A DNA stretch of 21,741 bases, from assembly GCA_013813825.1 (NCBI GenBank), contig JACCRA010000079.1, positions 1 to 21,741 on the forward strand, read 5' to 3'. Below are positions 7,332 to 15,428 of this stretch, one piece after another. The position numbers and the translations under genes were made by a program. The first letter of the stretch is position 1, and every line of letters begins with the position of its first letter. The stretch is from Pyrinomonadaceae bacterium. Lineage in GTDB: Bacteria; Acidobacteriota; Blastocatellia; Pyrinomonadales; Pyrinomonadaceae. The notes under the pieces were generated by a model. The model was not told the DNA's origin, searched no databases, and saw only the letters and a program-made list of their open reading frames with translations.

Positions 7332-7886
7332 ATGATTCATCGAAATCCCATGTTCCCTTTGTTAATAGTTTCCGTTTTGCAACTGGTGAGCTTAGTAGTC
7401 GCTATCTCGGCGCAGAGTCAGGGGTCAGTTCCCCGCATGGGCGTTAGTGATTCCGCGCGTGAACAACACGAGCGGCGAATTGACAGTTTCCGTCTGGAAG
7501 CAGAGAGAGATTTACAACTCAAGCGCGAAAAAGAGAGCTATCAACAAAACATCGAACGGGCGAAAGAGAATGCGCGTCTCTCCACAGAGATTTTGGATGC
7601 CCTGACGCGCAACAAAAGCATAGGACAGGAAGAGATAAAAAAACTGGGACGGATGGAAAAATTGTCCCGGCAGATTCGTAGCAACGCCGGTGGCTCCGGC
7701 GACAAATTTGAGTTGGAGAATCCACCGCGCGAGATTGAGGAAACCGTCAAAAGGTTAAACTGCCTGGCGGATGAGTTAAATAAGCGTCTCGATAAAACGA
7801 CGCGACACGTCGTTTCGGCTTCGCTCATTCAGCAGACAAATGAAATGATCGAACTGATCCGCCATGCTCGCGCCGTCGCACAATGA
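7332..7886 (+). CDS. Secreted coiled-coil hypothetical protein, 184 aa
   Basis: Signal peptide (MIHRNPMFPLLIVSVLQLVS then LVVAISA, cleavage near residue 27), then a long, highly charged helical region (about 40-85, with EQHERRIDSFRLEAERDL and KREKESYQQNIERAKENARL) that should form a coiled coil. Two more helical segments (EEIKKLGRMEKLSRQI, REIEETVKRLNCLADELNKR) and a final helix ending RHARAVAQ follow. No enzyme motif is seen. The start is uncertain: a TTG at 7278 and ATGs at 7332 and 7350 are all in frame and none has a strong ribosome-binding site; 7332 gives the most natural signal peptide. The stop overlaps the next gene's start (ATGA, 7883-7886), so this protein and the VWFA protein are probably made together. 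Confidence 0.72.
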   Translation: MIHRNPMFPLLIVSVLQLVSLVVAISAQSQGSVPRMGVSDSAREQHERRIDSFRLEAERDLQLKREKESYQQNIERAKENARLSTEILDALTRNKSIGQEEIKKLGRMEKLSRQIRSNAGGSGDKFELENPPREIEETVKRLNCLADELNKRLDKTTRHVVSASLIQQTNEMIELIRHARAVAQ

Positions 7887-8857
7887 AGTCACCCATCTTT
7901 TTTCTTTTGCGCCAATTTGCCTCTGTTGGAGTTTTTACTCCTTGCCGACGGCCAACCTTATTTCTTCTTTTCTTACTTCTAAATTTAACTCTGATCACGA
8001 CGGCGAGTGGTCAAGGCACATCACAGGACGATGAGGTCGTGCGCGTGACGACTGATCTTGTGGTGCTCAACGTCACGGTCAAAAATTCGCGAGGCGAATT
8101 CGTACGCGGCTTGCGACGCTCCGACTTCAAGATTTTTGAGGACGGGCGCGAAGAGTCAATCGCCAGTTTTGGCGAAGAGCAGACGCCGTTTACCGCCGCC
8201 CTGTTGCTGGATATTTCGGGAAGTATGGAGGGGCGAATGTCGTTTGCCCGCTCGGCCGGCATCCGTTTTCTAGAAGGCTTGCGCGAAGCTGACACCGCTG
8301 CCGTCTATAGTTTTCATAGGACTGTGAAGCAGATACAGGAATTTTCCGCCAGCCGCGACCTCACGCCGCGAGCTTTTGAGTTGGAAGCTGATGGCATGAC
8401 CGTCCTCAATGATGCGATAGTGCTGGCCGCGAAAGATTTAAGTGTCCGCCCGGAGAAACGCCGCGCCATCGTGATTTTGTCGGACGGAGAGGACACGTTC
8501 AGTTCGGCCTCAACCAGCAAGGCATTAGAAAGCGCCCTTGCGGTAAATGCCACCATCTATACAGTAGATATGGCTGACCGAGAGAAACCAACATCTCGTT
8601 CTCTGGCCGGCAGCAGCGCGCTACGAGAGTTTGCAGATAAGAGCGGTGGGCAATACGTGCGGACGCCCGGCGGGAAAGAACTGCGCGACGCTTTCGCGTT
8701 AATTGTTGAAGAATTAAGCAACCAGTACACACTCGCCTATGTCCCCACCAATCGCGCACGCGACGGGCGGTACCGAGAGATCGAAATCAAGCTCTCCCGG
8801 TCAGATTTGAAAATTCGAACACGGCGCGGATACCGCCTCGCTAAAATTCGCAAATAG
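7883..8857 (+). CDS. Acidobacterial-type VWFA domain protein, secreted
   Basis: An exported 324-residue protein with a long N-region signal sequence (hydrophobic core 26-42, cleavage near SGQG). Residues 52-98 form the small beta domain typical of this family (VRVTTDLVVLNVTVKNSRGE, then FVRGLRRSDFKIFEDGREES). Then comes a von Willebrand factor A domain (about 103-300) with an intact metal-ion-dependent adhesion site: Asp110-x-Ser112-x-Ser114 in DISGSM, Thr173 in GMTVLNDA and Asp201 in LSDGEDT. The C-terminus (YTLAYVPTN, REIEIKLSR, LKIRTRRGYRL) is the signature ending of the VWFA-related proteins abundant in Acidobacteria. Expected role: metal-dependent protein-protein binding outside the cytoplasm. 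It overlaps the preceding gene by four bases and precedes the B2-like gene by 18. Confidence 0.93.
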   Translation: MKSPIFFLLRQFASVGVFTPCRRPTLFLLFLLLNLTLITTASGQGTSQDDEVVRVTTDLVVLNVTVKNSRGEFVRGLRRSDFKIFEDGREESIASFGEEQTPFTAALLLDISGSMEGRMSFARSAGIRFLEGLREADTAAVYSFHRTVKQIQEFSASRDLTPRAFELEADGMTVLNDAIVLAAKDLSVRPEKRRAIVILSDGEDTFSSASTSKALESALAVNATIYTVDMADREKPTSRSLAGSSALREFADKSGGQYVRTPGGKELRDAFALIVEELSNQYTLAYVPTNRARDGRYREIEIKLSRSDLKIRTRRGYRLAKIRK

Positions 8858-8875
8858 CTTTCGGCTTTTCTTGCC

Positions 8876-9352
8876 ATGCCTCGCCTTCTGACTCACTCAA
8901 TAATTTGTGCGGCGCAATTTATTCCGCGCGCCATAGCGTTCTTGCTCGACGAACCACGAACCTCATGGCTCCTTGTCCGCATGATCGGGTGGGTCGCGAT
9001 TATTTCCCTTTTGATGAAATTCTTATCACGGCGTCGCGCGTTACGTTTAATCAACCCACGCACCAGATTCTCCGAGGTCAAAGTGCGCGGTTACGCTCCG
9101 TCGCGTCTGGCGCAGTTGCTCGACATGGTATTAGCTATTGACACACTTTTTTTGACGCCGACTTGTTGGAAGCGTGAGCCGATTCTTTTTCGCTATTTAG
9201 CGCTGTCAGGCGTCGAGTCATGCATTGTGTTTGGCGTAAGAAAGAACGAGCGAGAGACGTTGGCCGGACACGCATGGCTTGAAGTCGGCGGCCAACCGAT
9301 TTGTGGGACGCGCGATCCTAACTATACTCCCACTAATCGCTTCCCTGCATGA
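8876..9352 (+). CDS. Lasso peptide biosynthesis B2-like (McjB-type) transglutaminase-fold cysteine protease
   Basis: Residues about 65-158 match the McjB/B2 family pattern. Cys97 lies in TPTCWKREPILFRYLALSGV (the usual C-L-x-R-A-L ... L-x-x-x-G), then SCIVFGVRKN, then His132 in GHAWLEVGGQPI, and Asp147 in GTRDPNY as a candidate third residue. The Cys-His spacing of 35 is close to that of McjB (36). The N-terminal half is basic and hydrophobic with one or two helices (8-24 and 31-50) that may associate with the membrane. In lasso and related RiPP pathways B2 proteins cut the leader from the precursor. Here no RRE/B1 protein, cyclase or precursor is nearby, so the substrate is unknown. It is the last gene of the group. 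The start lacks a good ribosome-binding site; translation may depend on the upstream gene. Confidence 0.75.
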   Translation: MPRLLTHSIICAAQFIPRAIAFLLDEPRTSWLLVRMIGWVAIISLLMKFLSRRRALRLINPRTRFSEVKVRGYAPSRLAQLLDMVLAIDTLFLTPTCWKREPILFRYLALSGVESCIVFGVRKNERETLAGHAWLEVGGQPICGTRDPNYTPTNRFPA

Positions 9353-9396
9353 TCCATTTCATCGCTTCTTTGATTGTGCCGGTTAGTATTAGATAA

Positions 9397-9431
9397 GAAA
9401 GGGGCTTCGGTATTGTACCGAAGCCCCTTTC
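9397..9431. terminator. Strong bidirectional hairpin terminator
   Basis: A perfect 16-bp stem (9397-9412 with 9416-9431, core GGGGCTTCGG) closes a 3-base loop, 44 bases after the B2-like gene. U-rich flanks are short on both strands (CCCCTTTC on plus, CCCCTTTCTTATCT on minus), so it can also end minus-strand transcription arriving from the remnant at 9516. Confidence 0.85.
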
Positions 9432-9515
9432 GAATGCTGGTGACAATAAGTCCCGGACATGAACCGCGCCTCGCAATGTTAAGCTCAAGCGTGTCTTAAG
9501 TTTAAACCTCATGGC

Positions 9516-9838
9516 CTAATTGAGCACCTCAATGTTGACGAAGAGGCTAAATCGTCCGGGATTCTGCACTCCGACAAGAGATTCAACGCTCACGGATTGC
9601 CCTGCCCCCAATGGTTCTGACAGAGTGACGGTTCCGACTTTTGAAGTCGAATTCAACACGCTACCTTTCGGCTGGGTTGGCGGCTGCTTTAATGACAGAC
9701 CTCTCAAGTTGACTGGCGAAGCGTCGTTGCGCTGCACAACTACCCCTTCGATGATTGTGAGAGGGTGAAGGATAAGGTATCGAAGTTTCCCGTCACCGGA
9801 GAGCCGAGCGGGGTGATATTCACGCTGGTCCCCCGGCG
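9516..9838 (-). pseudogene. C-terminal remnant of a secreted-type protein, frameshifted
   Basis: On the minus strand the last stretch (about 9743 down to a TAG at 9516) reads as a good protein C-terminus: VVVQRNDASPVNLRGLSLKQ, then NSTSKVGTVTLSEPLGAGQS and GRFSLFVNIEVLN. This beta-rich ending, with an L-x-x-G-x-S-V-x-V step, is frequent in acidobacterial exported proteins. Upstream, the plausible continuation is in another frame (TSVNITPLGSPVTGNFDTLS, then FTLSQSSKG and a stop at 9740-9742), so a shift of one base around 9740-9755 is likely. Further upstream, to about 10020, only short broken frames are seen. No start or signal peptide is found. I take it as a decayed gene whose terminator is at 9397-9431; the joining of frames is inference. 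Confidence 0.45.
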
Positions 9839-10211
9839 GCGCGGGCGGCGGTCAGACGGGGGCGCAAATCGGGCAGATAAATCGCTGTCGTGAGAAGAGC
9901 CATCATCGTCTGAGACGAGAGCAAGGAACGGGCAGACTTAACTCTGCGTAGACGGCGAGCCGGTGACAACATAAGGTTAGCCTTTCGATGTGTGACGGGG
10001 CCGTCGGAGAGCGCGTCTCGAACGACTATTGATGAGCTTGGTAATAGCTGAAAGAGTATTCAGCCGAATGGCAGCCTGTTCGTTTCCTCTTCAATACCAG
10101 ACGAGGGAGAGAAACTAACACAGGCAAAGCTAACGGCAATACAGCGCATAGCTATACTGGTTAAACTCGTGTGACAGGTTCAGCGCCTTGGCAAGTCGCC
10201 AGCACTGAGCA
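9839..10211. other. Stretch without a recognisable gene
   Basis: Several short open frames occur on both strands but none has a start with a ribosome-binding site or a protein-like composition. The left part may be older 5' sequence of the decayed gene at 9516-9838. I looked here for a small RiPP precursor that could serve the B2-like protease and found none. Confidence 0.4.
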
Positions 10212-11480
10212 TTACCCGCCGACGGCAACGCGGAGAAAACCGTCTTGAATAAGTCGCTTGACGAGGTTTTTTTTCCCGCTTTCGCTGAGTTTGCCGGGAA
10301 TTTCCGAGAGTTTGAACTGTCTGGTGTTGGCAATGAACCGCACGGTATTCAGCAACAAGCGCGGCGCGGAAAATGTTTGCTGGCCGGAGATAATAAGGAC
10401 TGCTTCGCCTGTGACGACGCAACGCAAGCTGAGACCGCGCCGATGCGCGACGACGGCATCCGGCGGTAAATCAATCGCTATCAAAGAATCGGAAATAACT
10501 CTTTCGCCTAGCCACTGCTGATCGGAAATGAAGTTGACGGCGGCTTCCTCCAAGGCGGCCGGGCCGTCGGCGCGTGTGGCGAAGTCGTGCGCCAGCGCGG
10601 ACAGCTTGGCGTCGGTCCCGTTCCAATTGTCCGACCTGCGGGCGAAGCCGACCGGCAGAGACTTCCGTAATTCTTCCACTTGATTGCCCGCTTGACCAAG
10701 CGCGACTGTTAAGGCGTCGAGCCACGTCAACACGTGGATGCCGAGGCTGACGTGGATAGACGATTCGTTCTCCGCCCGCGCTTCATGCACGAAGCCGCGC
10801 GGCAAATACAGGAGATCGCCAGCCTCGAGTGTGACTTCGAACAGCGGCTCGCCACATTTTGCGTGGTCAATTCCGACCCGCGGTTGACGAGTCGCCCCGC
10901 GACGATACTCCAAGTCCTCCGCGCGCTCGAAGGCCAAAGCAGGAAAACTTTGGAGCGGCAGGCGAACCAGCGGCTCGAACACGCGCCAGTATTTGCGTCC
11001 ACCGATCTGCATCACGAAGACATCATGAGTGTCGTAATGCAACGCCGCGCCTTGCGCCCCGGCGGGCGTGCAATAGAGGTTGGCGCGCACCGGGAAACTA
11101 AATTCCCTTTCCACTTCGCGGCAGAGTGCCGCGAGCGGCTGCCAATAGCGGAAAGCTCCGTTAACCCGGATCGTCGCTCCCTGCCGATAAGCGTCAAAGA
11201 GGCCGGAGAGGCGCACGGTGTCGCGCACGTGTTGGAGCGCGCTCAGGGTTTCAGGGCGACCCAGCAATTCGACAGAAGTTTTTTGTAATTGGTAAGCCGT
11301 CGAGATGATGAATTCAACGTCGGCGGGCATCAGTAGATTTTCGTAGAAACTTGGCGCGCGGCGCGCAACGTGCAGGGGCTGAGTTTCCCAATGCTCAGAG
11401 AAGAAAGTTGGTGGAGCGATTGGCTTCAGTAAGTTCTCGAAGTCGAGCGGCGCGGAGTGCGCGTTGAGCCTCTGAGACAT
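10212..11480 (-). CDS. Cupin/JmjC-type Fe(II)/2-oxoglutarate oxygenase (RoxA/YcfD-like)
   Basis: A 422-residue cytoplasmic protein. Residues 20-60 show the family opening (PPTFFSEHWETQPLHVARRA). The double-stranded beta-helix core (about 100-250) carries the iron ligands His148-x-Asp150 in LHYDTHDVFVMQIGGRKYW and His232 in GDLLYLPRGFVHEA, followed by HVSLGIHVLTW. The C-terminal region (about 260-422) contains helices and a small winged-helix-like end (SGKKNLVKRLIQDGFLRV). Relatives hydroxylate arginine in ribosomal protein uL16 (YcfD) or act in peptide tailoring; which applies here is open. All metal ligands are present, so it is probably active. A GGAGG site lies 12 bases before the ATG, a somewhat long spacing. 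It appears monocistronic, with the kinase-regulator operon upstream on the same strand. Confidence 0.88.
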   Translation of the reverse strand: MSQRLNAHSAPLDFENLLKPIAPPTFFSEHWETQPLHVARRAPSFYENLLMPADVEFIISTAYQLQKTSVELLGRPETLSALQHVRDTVRLSGLFDAYRQGATIRVNGAFRYWQPLAALCREVEREFSFPVRANLYCTPAGAQGAALHYDTHDVFVMQIGGRKYWRVFEPLVRLPLQSFPALAFERAEDLEYRRGATRQPRVGIDHAKCGEPLFEVTLEAGDLLYLPRGFVHEARAENESSIHVSLGIHVLTWLDALTVALGQAGNQVEELRKSLPVGFARRSDNWNGTDAKLSALAHDFATRADGPAALEEAAVNFISDQQWLGERVISDSLIAIDLPPDAVVAHRRGLSLRCVVTGEAVLIISGQQTFSAPRLLLNTVRFIANTRQFKLSEIPGKLSESGKKNLVKRLIQDGFLRVAVGG

Positions 11481-11688
11481 GTTTCAAACCAACCTCCTTC
11501 GTTTCGTGCGGTTCCGTGTGATATGCGTGGATCGCTTTTCCTTGTGTGCCGCTCTCATCAGTTCTGATTTAGAGAGTGGCTACCGCAACCGTTCAATGTT
11601 CCGTGCTTTATCTTATTCATCCCGTCAATCCTGTCTCTTTCTTTTTCTTGAACGCGATAGTTGATAAGGCTATCTGTGATGCCCTTCA

Positions 11689-13173
11689 TCATTCATCTTG
11701 ATCGGGTTGCGGAGTCTCGTCCGGCGAGATACTGATGTAGCGGCGGCCGAGTCCCAATTCGCGCAACTTGTGCTGGAGCGATTGCCGATGCATTCCGAGG
11801 ATCGCGGCAGCGCGCGTCACGTTCCCGCCGGTTTCCGCGAGGCAACGTGTGATGTAGCGCCTTTCAAATTCGCGCCGGTCAATTTTCAGATCGGCCGTGA
11901 ACGGAACGACGAGATCGCTTTCACTGCGCGCTTCTGTTGCCGGCGTAGCGTCGGCCTGAGAATGACTGTCAAGCTGAGGCAAAATCTCCGCCGGCAGATC
12001 GTGGACGGTGAGTTGCTCCCCTTCGGCGAGTATCAAAGCGCGCTCGATGGTATTTCGCAACTCGCGGACGTTGCCGGGCCAGTCATATTCGAGTAGACGC
12101 CGTAGCGCCGAAGCGGCGAGCGGTCGCTCCGGAAGGCCATATTTCCCGGCGGTTTGCCGCGCGAAATGTTCGGCGAGGATGGGGATGTCCTCGCGCCGCT
12201 CGCGCAACGGCGCAACTTCGATTGTTACCACCCGCAGACGGTAAAAAAGATCGGCGCGGAATGTACCGGCGGCGATGTCTTGTTCCAACGGCCGGTGCGT
12301 GGCGCTGACAATGCGGACATCGACGGGAATGGAATCAGCGCCACCGAGCCGTTCGATCCGCCGTTCCTCCAGAGCACGCAGCAGTTTGGCCTGCACGGTA
12401 GCGCTCATGTCGCCGATCTCGTCGAGAAACAGCGTGCCCCCGTCGGCCTGCTCAAATTTGCCGCGCCGCCGTTGCGCGGCTCCGGTGAAAGCGCCTTTCT
12501 CGTGTCCGAACAACTCCGACTCGATCAGTTCAGCCGGCAGGGCGGCACAGTTGACGGCCACGAAGTTGCCGCGCCGCCGGGTGGCACTCCGCTCGTGTAG
12601 CTCGCGCGCCACCAACTCCTTGCCCGTGCCTGACTCGCCGCGCACGAGCACTGTAGCCTCAGTCTCCGCAACTTTCTCAATCAACGAACGGACGCGTCGC
12701 ATCGCTTCCGAATCACCGATCAGCGAGCCGCGCCGCGCGCCTTCCAACTCGAGGCGCTCGCGCAGCGCCTGATTTTCACGTCGCAAACGGACAGTTTCGA
12801 GTGCGTTCTTGACGACGAGACGCAGCTCGTCCAATTCGAACGGCTTTGAGAGGTAATCGTAAGCACCCGTCCTGATCGCCTCGACGGCCATCCGCTCGGA
12901 TCCGTGCGCCGTGATCATAATCACGAGCGGCAACTCCCGCCCGTCGCTTTTCAACTCTTGCAGATATTCCAACCCGCTCTGTCCCGGCAAGTTGACATCA
13001 AGCAGCAGCAAATCGGTCGGACGCGCGCTGATTATAATTCGCGCTTCCTCGACGCTGGCGGCCTCTTCGATTTCATAACCGAAGGTGCTCAAGGCGCGCC
13101 GCATACCGTACCGCGCGGCCTCTTCATCGTCCGTGATGAGCAACCGGTATGAACCTGTTTTTTCGCTTTGCAT
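11689..13173 (-). CDS. Sigma-54-dependent NtrC-family response regulator
   Basis: Three domains: receiver (residues 8-122; acidic pair Asp15-Asp16, phospho-acceptor Asp59 in LLLLDVNLPG, Lys110 in YLSKPF), sigma-54 activator AAA+ ATPase (about 150-385; Walker A GESGTGKE at 179-186, GAFTGA loop at 227-232 that contacts sigma-54, Walker B TLFLDEIGD), and a Fis-type helix-turn-helix (about 435-480, GGNVTRAAAILGMHRQSLQH). All functional motifs are intact. The ATG at 13171-13173 is preceded by AGGG at good spacing; a TTG two codons upstream is less likely. It starts 18 bases after the kinase stop and is its probable partner. It should activate sigma-54 promoters when phosphorylated; I found no clear -24/-12 element in the window. 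Confidence 0.95.
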   Translation of the reverse strand: MQSEKTGSYRLLITDDEEAARYGMRRALSTFGYEIEEAASVEEARIIISARPTDLLLLDVNLPGQSGLEYLQELKSDGRELPLVIMITAHGSERMAVEAIRTGAYDYLSKPFELDELRLVVKNALETVRLRRENQALRERLELEGARRGSLIGDSEAMRRVRSLIEKVAETEATVLVRGESGTGKELVARELHERSATRRRGNFVAVNCAALPAELIESELFGHEKGAFTGAAQRRRGKFEQADGGTLFLDEIGDMSATVQAKLLRALEERRIERLGGADSIPVDVRIVSATHRPLEQDIAAGTFRADLFYRLRVVTIEVAPLRERREDIPILAEHFARQTAGKYGLPERPLAASALRRLLEYDWPGNVRELRNTIERALILAEGEQLTVHDLPAEILPQLDSHSQADATPATEARSESDLVVPFTADLKIDRREFERRYITRCLAETGGNVTRAAAILGMHRQSLQHKLRELGLGRRYISISPDETPQPDQDE

Positions 13174-13191
13174 AGTCAACCCTATTCTGAT

Positions 13192-15339
13192 TCAGTTATT
13201 GGCTACAGGCTTGCATGGCAGGGACAACTCGAATCGCGCGCCCTTCCCTGATTGCGGGGGGACCAGTTGCGCTTGACCGCCGACTTCTTCCATCCGTTTC
13301 CGCACGATGGCGAGACCCAGCCCGGTGCCCCGCTGCTTGGTGGTAAAGAATGGTTCCCAGATGCGCCGTTGTAATTCGAGTGGCACGCCGACGCCTTCGT
13401 CCTCGACCACGAAGCGCAATCCCTGTGGCTCATCCCGCGCCGCGAGACTGACACGCCCGCCGCGCGGCGTCACTTGCAACGCATTGTGAAGCAAATTTGC
13501 CAGCGCATCGCGCACGGCCGTCGCCTGCATACCGTCGAGCACTGCCGCCGTGGTCGTCTGGCAATCGAGCTTAATGCCCTGCGCTTGCGCGTCGGCGCGG
13601 AAGAGTGCGGCGAGCGTGAGTAATAAATCATCAGCGCGCGACGACTGTGCGGTCGCGGGAGCGTCGCGCGCGAAGTTGAGGAGTTGCGAAACGCTGCGAC
13701 TCAGACGCTCCGTCTCGCCGACGATCAGGTCAAGATCACGGGTGTATTCGGCGGACAATTTTTCATCTTCGCGCATCACTTGCGCGATGGATTTGATGGC
13801 CGAAAGTGGATTCTTAACTTCGTGCGCGACGGTTGCGGCCATTTGTCCGAGTTCGGCCAAACGCTCGCCCCGCGCCACACGCCGTTCGAGCAACACGTTT
13901 TCCTCGACGAGGCGGCAGTCCTCAATCGCTATCGCGACCTGCCCCGCCAACACTTCCAGCACCGAACGCACGTCAGGTGTTAGGGCGTCGCGCGCCACGT
14001 CCACCAGCATCAGCCCGACCGTCCGCTCATCGCGTCTGAGCGCCAAAGCCAGATCATAACCGCGCTCACGCAGCAACGGCGATTGTTCGACAATACCTTC
14101 CCCGCTCTCCGCAGCTTCACCGAGCAGACGCGCTATCCACTCCTCGTCAAGCAACGGCTCAAACGCAGCGTTGTCATTGGTCCCATTGACAAACGCTCCA
14201 TCACCATTGGTCCTATTACTGAAACCCACCTCACCGGTGTTATCGGACTCGCGCGCGGTTTCGCGCGGCAAAATCTTTACTCGCCGCAAATTCAGTTCTC
14301 GCGTCATCTCCTCTTCGATCATCTGCAATAGTTCAGGCAGACGCTTGAAGCGACCGACGTGCGCGCCGATGCGCGTGACGACTTCCCGGTAGAGCGCGGC
14401 TTCGCGCGCGAACAGTTTTTGAAAGCGACGATCCAGCCAGCGACGAAGCGGTGCGGCAAGTAACACGAACGCGAGAATCAACAGCGACTCGATCACGCCC
14501 GCGCGCAGTTGGAAACGTGCCGTGAGCCACTCTTCCATGGTGCGTATGACGTAGAGATAAACCACCATGACCACGGCCGCGAACGACGCGACGACGAGGC
14601 TCTCCTTGATCAGCAGCTCAAGATAGCGGTAACGATAAACGTGATAAGCGATCAGCGCCGTCGGCAACAACGAGCCGAGGTTAGCGAAGGTAAAAAGATA
14701 TTGTTCAAGAATCGTCCCGCGTCCCACGCCGACCACGTGGACGGCGATTAGCAACGCTCCAATGGCGCCGAACGAGGCGGCCAGCGTGAACATCAGACGC
14801 CGCTCGCCAGTCTCTTCAGAACGCCACGCGATCAGCAGATCGGTCGCCGCCACAAGTCCCAACACGTAGGCCGCCCACAATCCGAACGGCAGCACGAAGA
14901 TTGAGAGTTTAACGAGCATCGGCTCGTAAACGCCCGACCAGATGCGCGGCAGAGAGGCGACGAGAAACACCGCCGGGATGTAAGACATAAACACACGCGC
15001 CCGCTCGAAACGGGTGAGGGGGCGACGGCGCGATTTTGCCCAGAGATGCAGGTGAACGTGGAGCAGGAACGAATAGGAGAGAGTGATACTGACGACCGCG
15101 ATTGAATCAACCACGCGCAGCAGCGGCGTCCACGCCCGCGGCTCGAAACCAAGCAGCCCATACAGCGTCAAAAATAAATTGCACGTGTGCCACAGCCCCG
15201 TCCCAATCGCCAACGCGAGCAGGGCGCGTTCGAGCGCCGGTAGAGAATCCCGCTGACGGGCGAGCAACAGACTCAGCCACAACGGAAGAGCCACGCCCAT
15301 GCTGTAACCGATCAGTTGAAGGACTTCAAGCAGCGACAT
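13192..15339 (-). CDS. Membrane sensor histidine kinase with GAF domain (partner of the NtrC-type regulator)
   Basis: A 715-residue kinase. The N-terminal third has about seven to nine hydrophobic helices (first ones VLQLIGYSMGVALPLWLSLL and LALAIGTGLWHTCNLFLTLY; last near 285-305), a 7TM-like sensor region. A linker follows with a 10-residue tandem repeat rich in Asn (FSNRTNGDGA/FVNGTNDNAA). Then a GAF-like domain (about 400-480, GYDLALALRRDERTVGLMLV), HisKA with His506 in TVAHEVKNPLSAI, and HATPase_c with Asn619 (LLHNALQ), Asp647 (EDEGVGV), an F box (WEPFFTTK) and a G2 box (GTGLGLAI). Architecture resembles PrsK-type kinases, but I do not claim orthology. A TGA two codons before the ATG makes this start firm, though its ribosome-binding site is poor. 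Confidence 0.93.
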   Translation of the reverse strand: MSLLEVLQLIGYSMGVALPLWLSLLLARQRDSLPALERALLALAIGTGLWHTCNLFLTLYGLLGFEPRAWTPLLRVVDSIAVVSITLSYSFLLHVHLHLWAKSRRRPLTRFERARVFMSYIPAVFLVASLPRIWSGVYEPMLVKLSIFVLPFGLWAAYVLGLVAATDLLIAWRSEETGERRLMFTLAASFGAIGALLIAVHVVGVGRGTILEQYLFTFANLGSLLPTALIAYHVYRYRYLELLIKESLVVASFAAVVMVVYLYVIRTMEEWLTARFQLRAGVIESLLILAFVLLAAPLRRWLDRRFQKLFAREAALYREVVTRIGAHVGRFKRLPELLQMIEEEMTRELNLRRVKILPRETARESDNTGEVGFSNRTNGDGAFVNGTNDNAAFEPLLDEEWIARLLGEAAESGEGIVEQSPLLRERGYDLALALRRDERTVGLMLVDVARDALTPDVRSVLEVLAGQVAIAIEDCRLVEENVLLERRVARGERLAELGQMAATVAHEVKNPLSAIKSIAQVMREDEKLSAEYTRDLDLIVGETERLSRSVSQLLNFARDAPATAQSSRADDLLLTLAALFRADAQAQGIKLDCQTTTAAVLDGMQATAVRDALANLLHNALQVTPRGGRVSLAARDEPQGLRFVVEDEGVGVPLELQRRIWEPFFTTKQRGTGLGLAIVRKRMEEVGGQAQLVPPQSGKGARFELSLPCKPVANN
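14174..14219 (+). repeat. 30-bp direct repeat inside the kinase linker
   Basis: CATTGGTCC recurs at 14175-14183 and 14205-14213 with further matching bases around it. The 30-base period encodes two copies of a 10-residue Asn/Gly-rich unit. It looks like a recent in-frame duplication in a linker between the membrane part and the GAF domain. Confidence 0.6.
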
Positions 15340-15428
15340 GTGTCAGACAGAGGGACCAGCAGTGACGACCGGCGAGTGCTGAGACAAAAATAACAGACGG
15401 TACTCGTCACCCGCCGCGCTCCTCCGTG

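Noticed and set aside
9353..10211. Search for a lasso or other RiPP precursor gene beside the B2-like protease
   Set aside because: No short frame with a ribosome-binding site, a leader-like half and a core with the spacing of a lasso peptide (Gly/Ala/Ser start, Asp/Glu at 7-9) was found on either strand, and a strong terminator follows the protease gene directly.
13550..14059. Plus-strand open frame of about 169 codons inside the kinase gene
   Set aside because: Ser/Arg-rich composition typical of the antisense of a G+C-rich gene; the kinase motifs on the other strand are intact.
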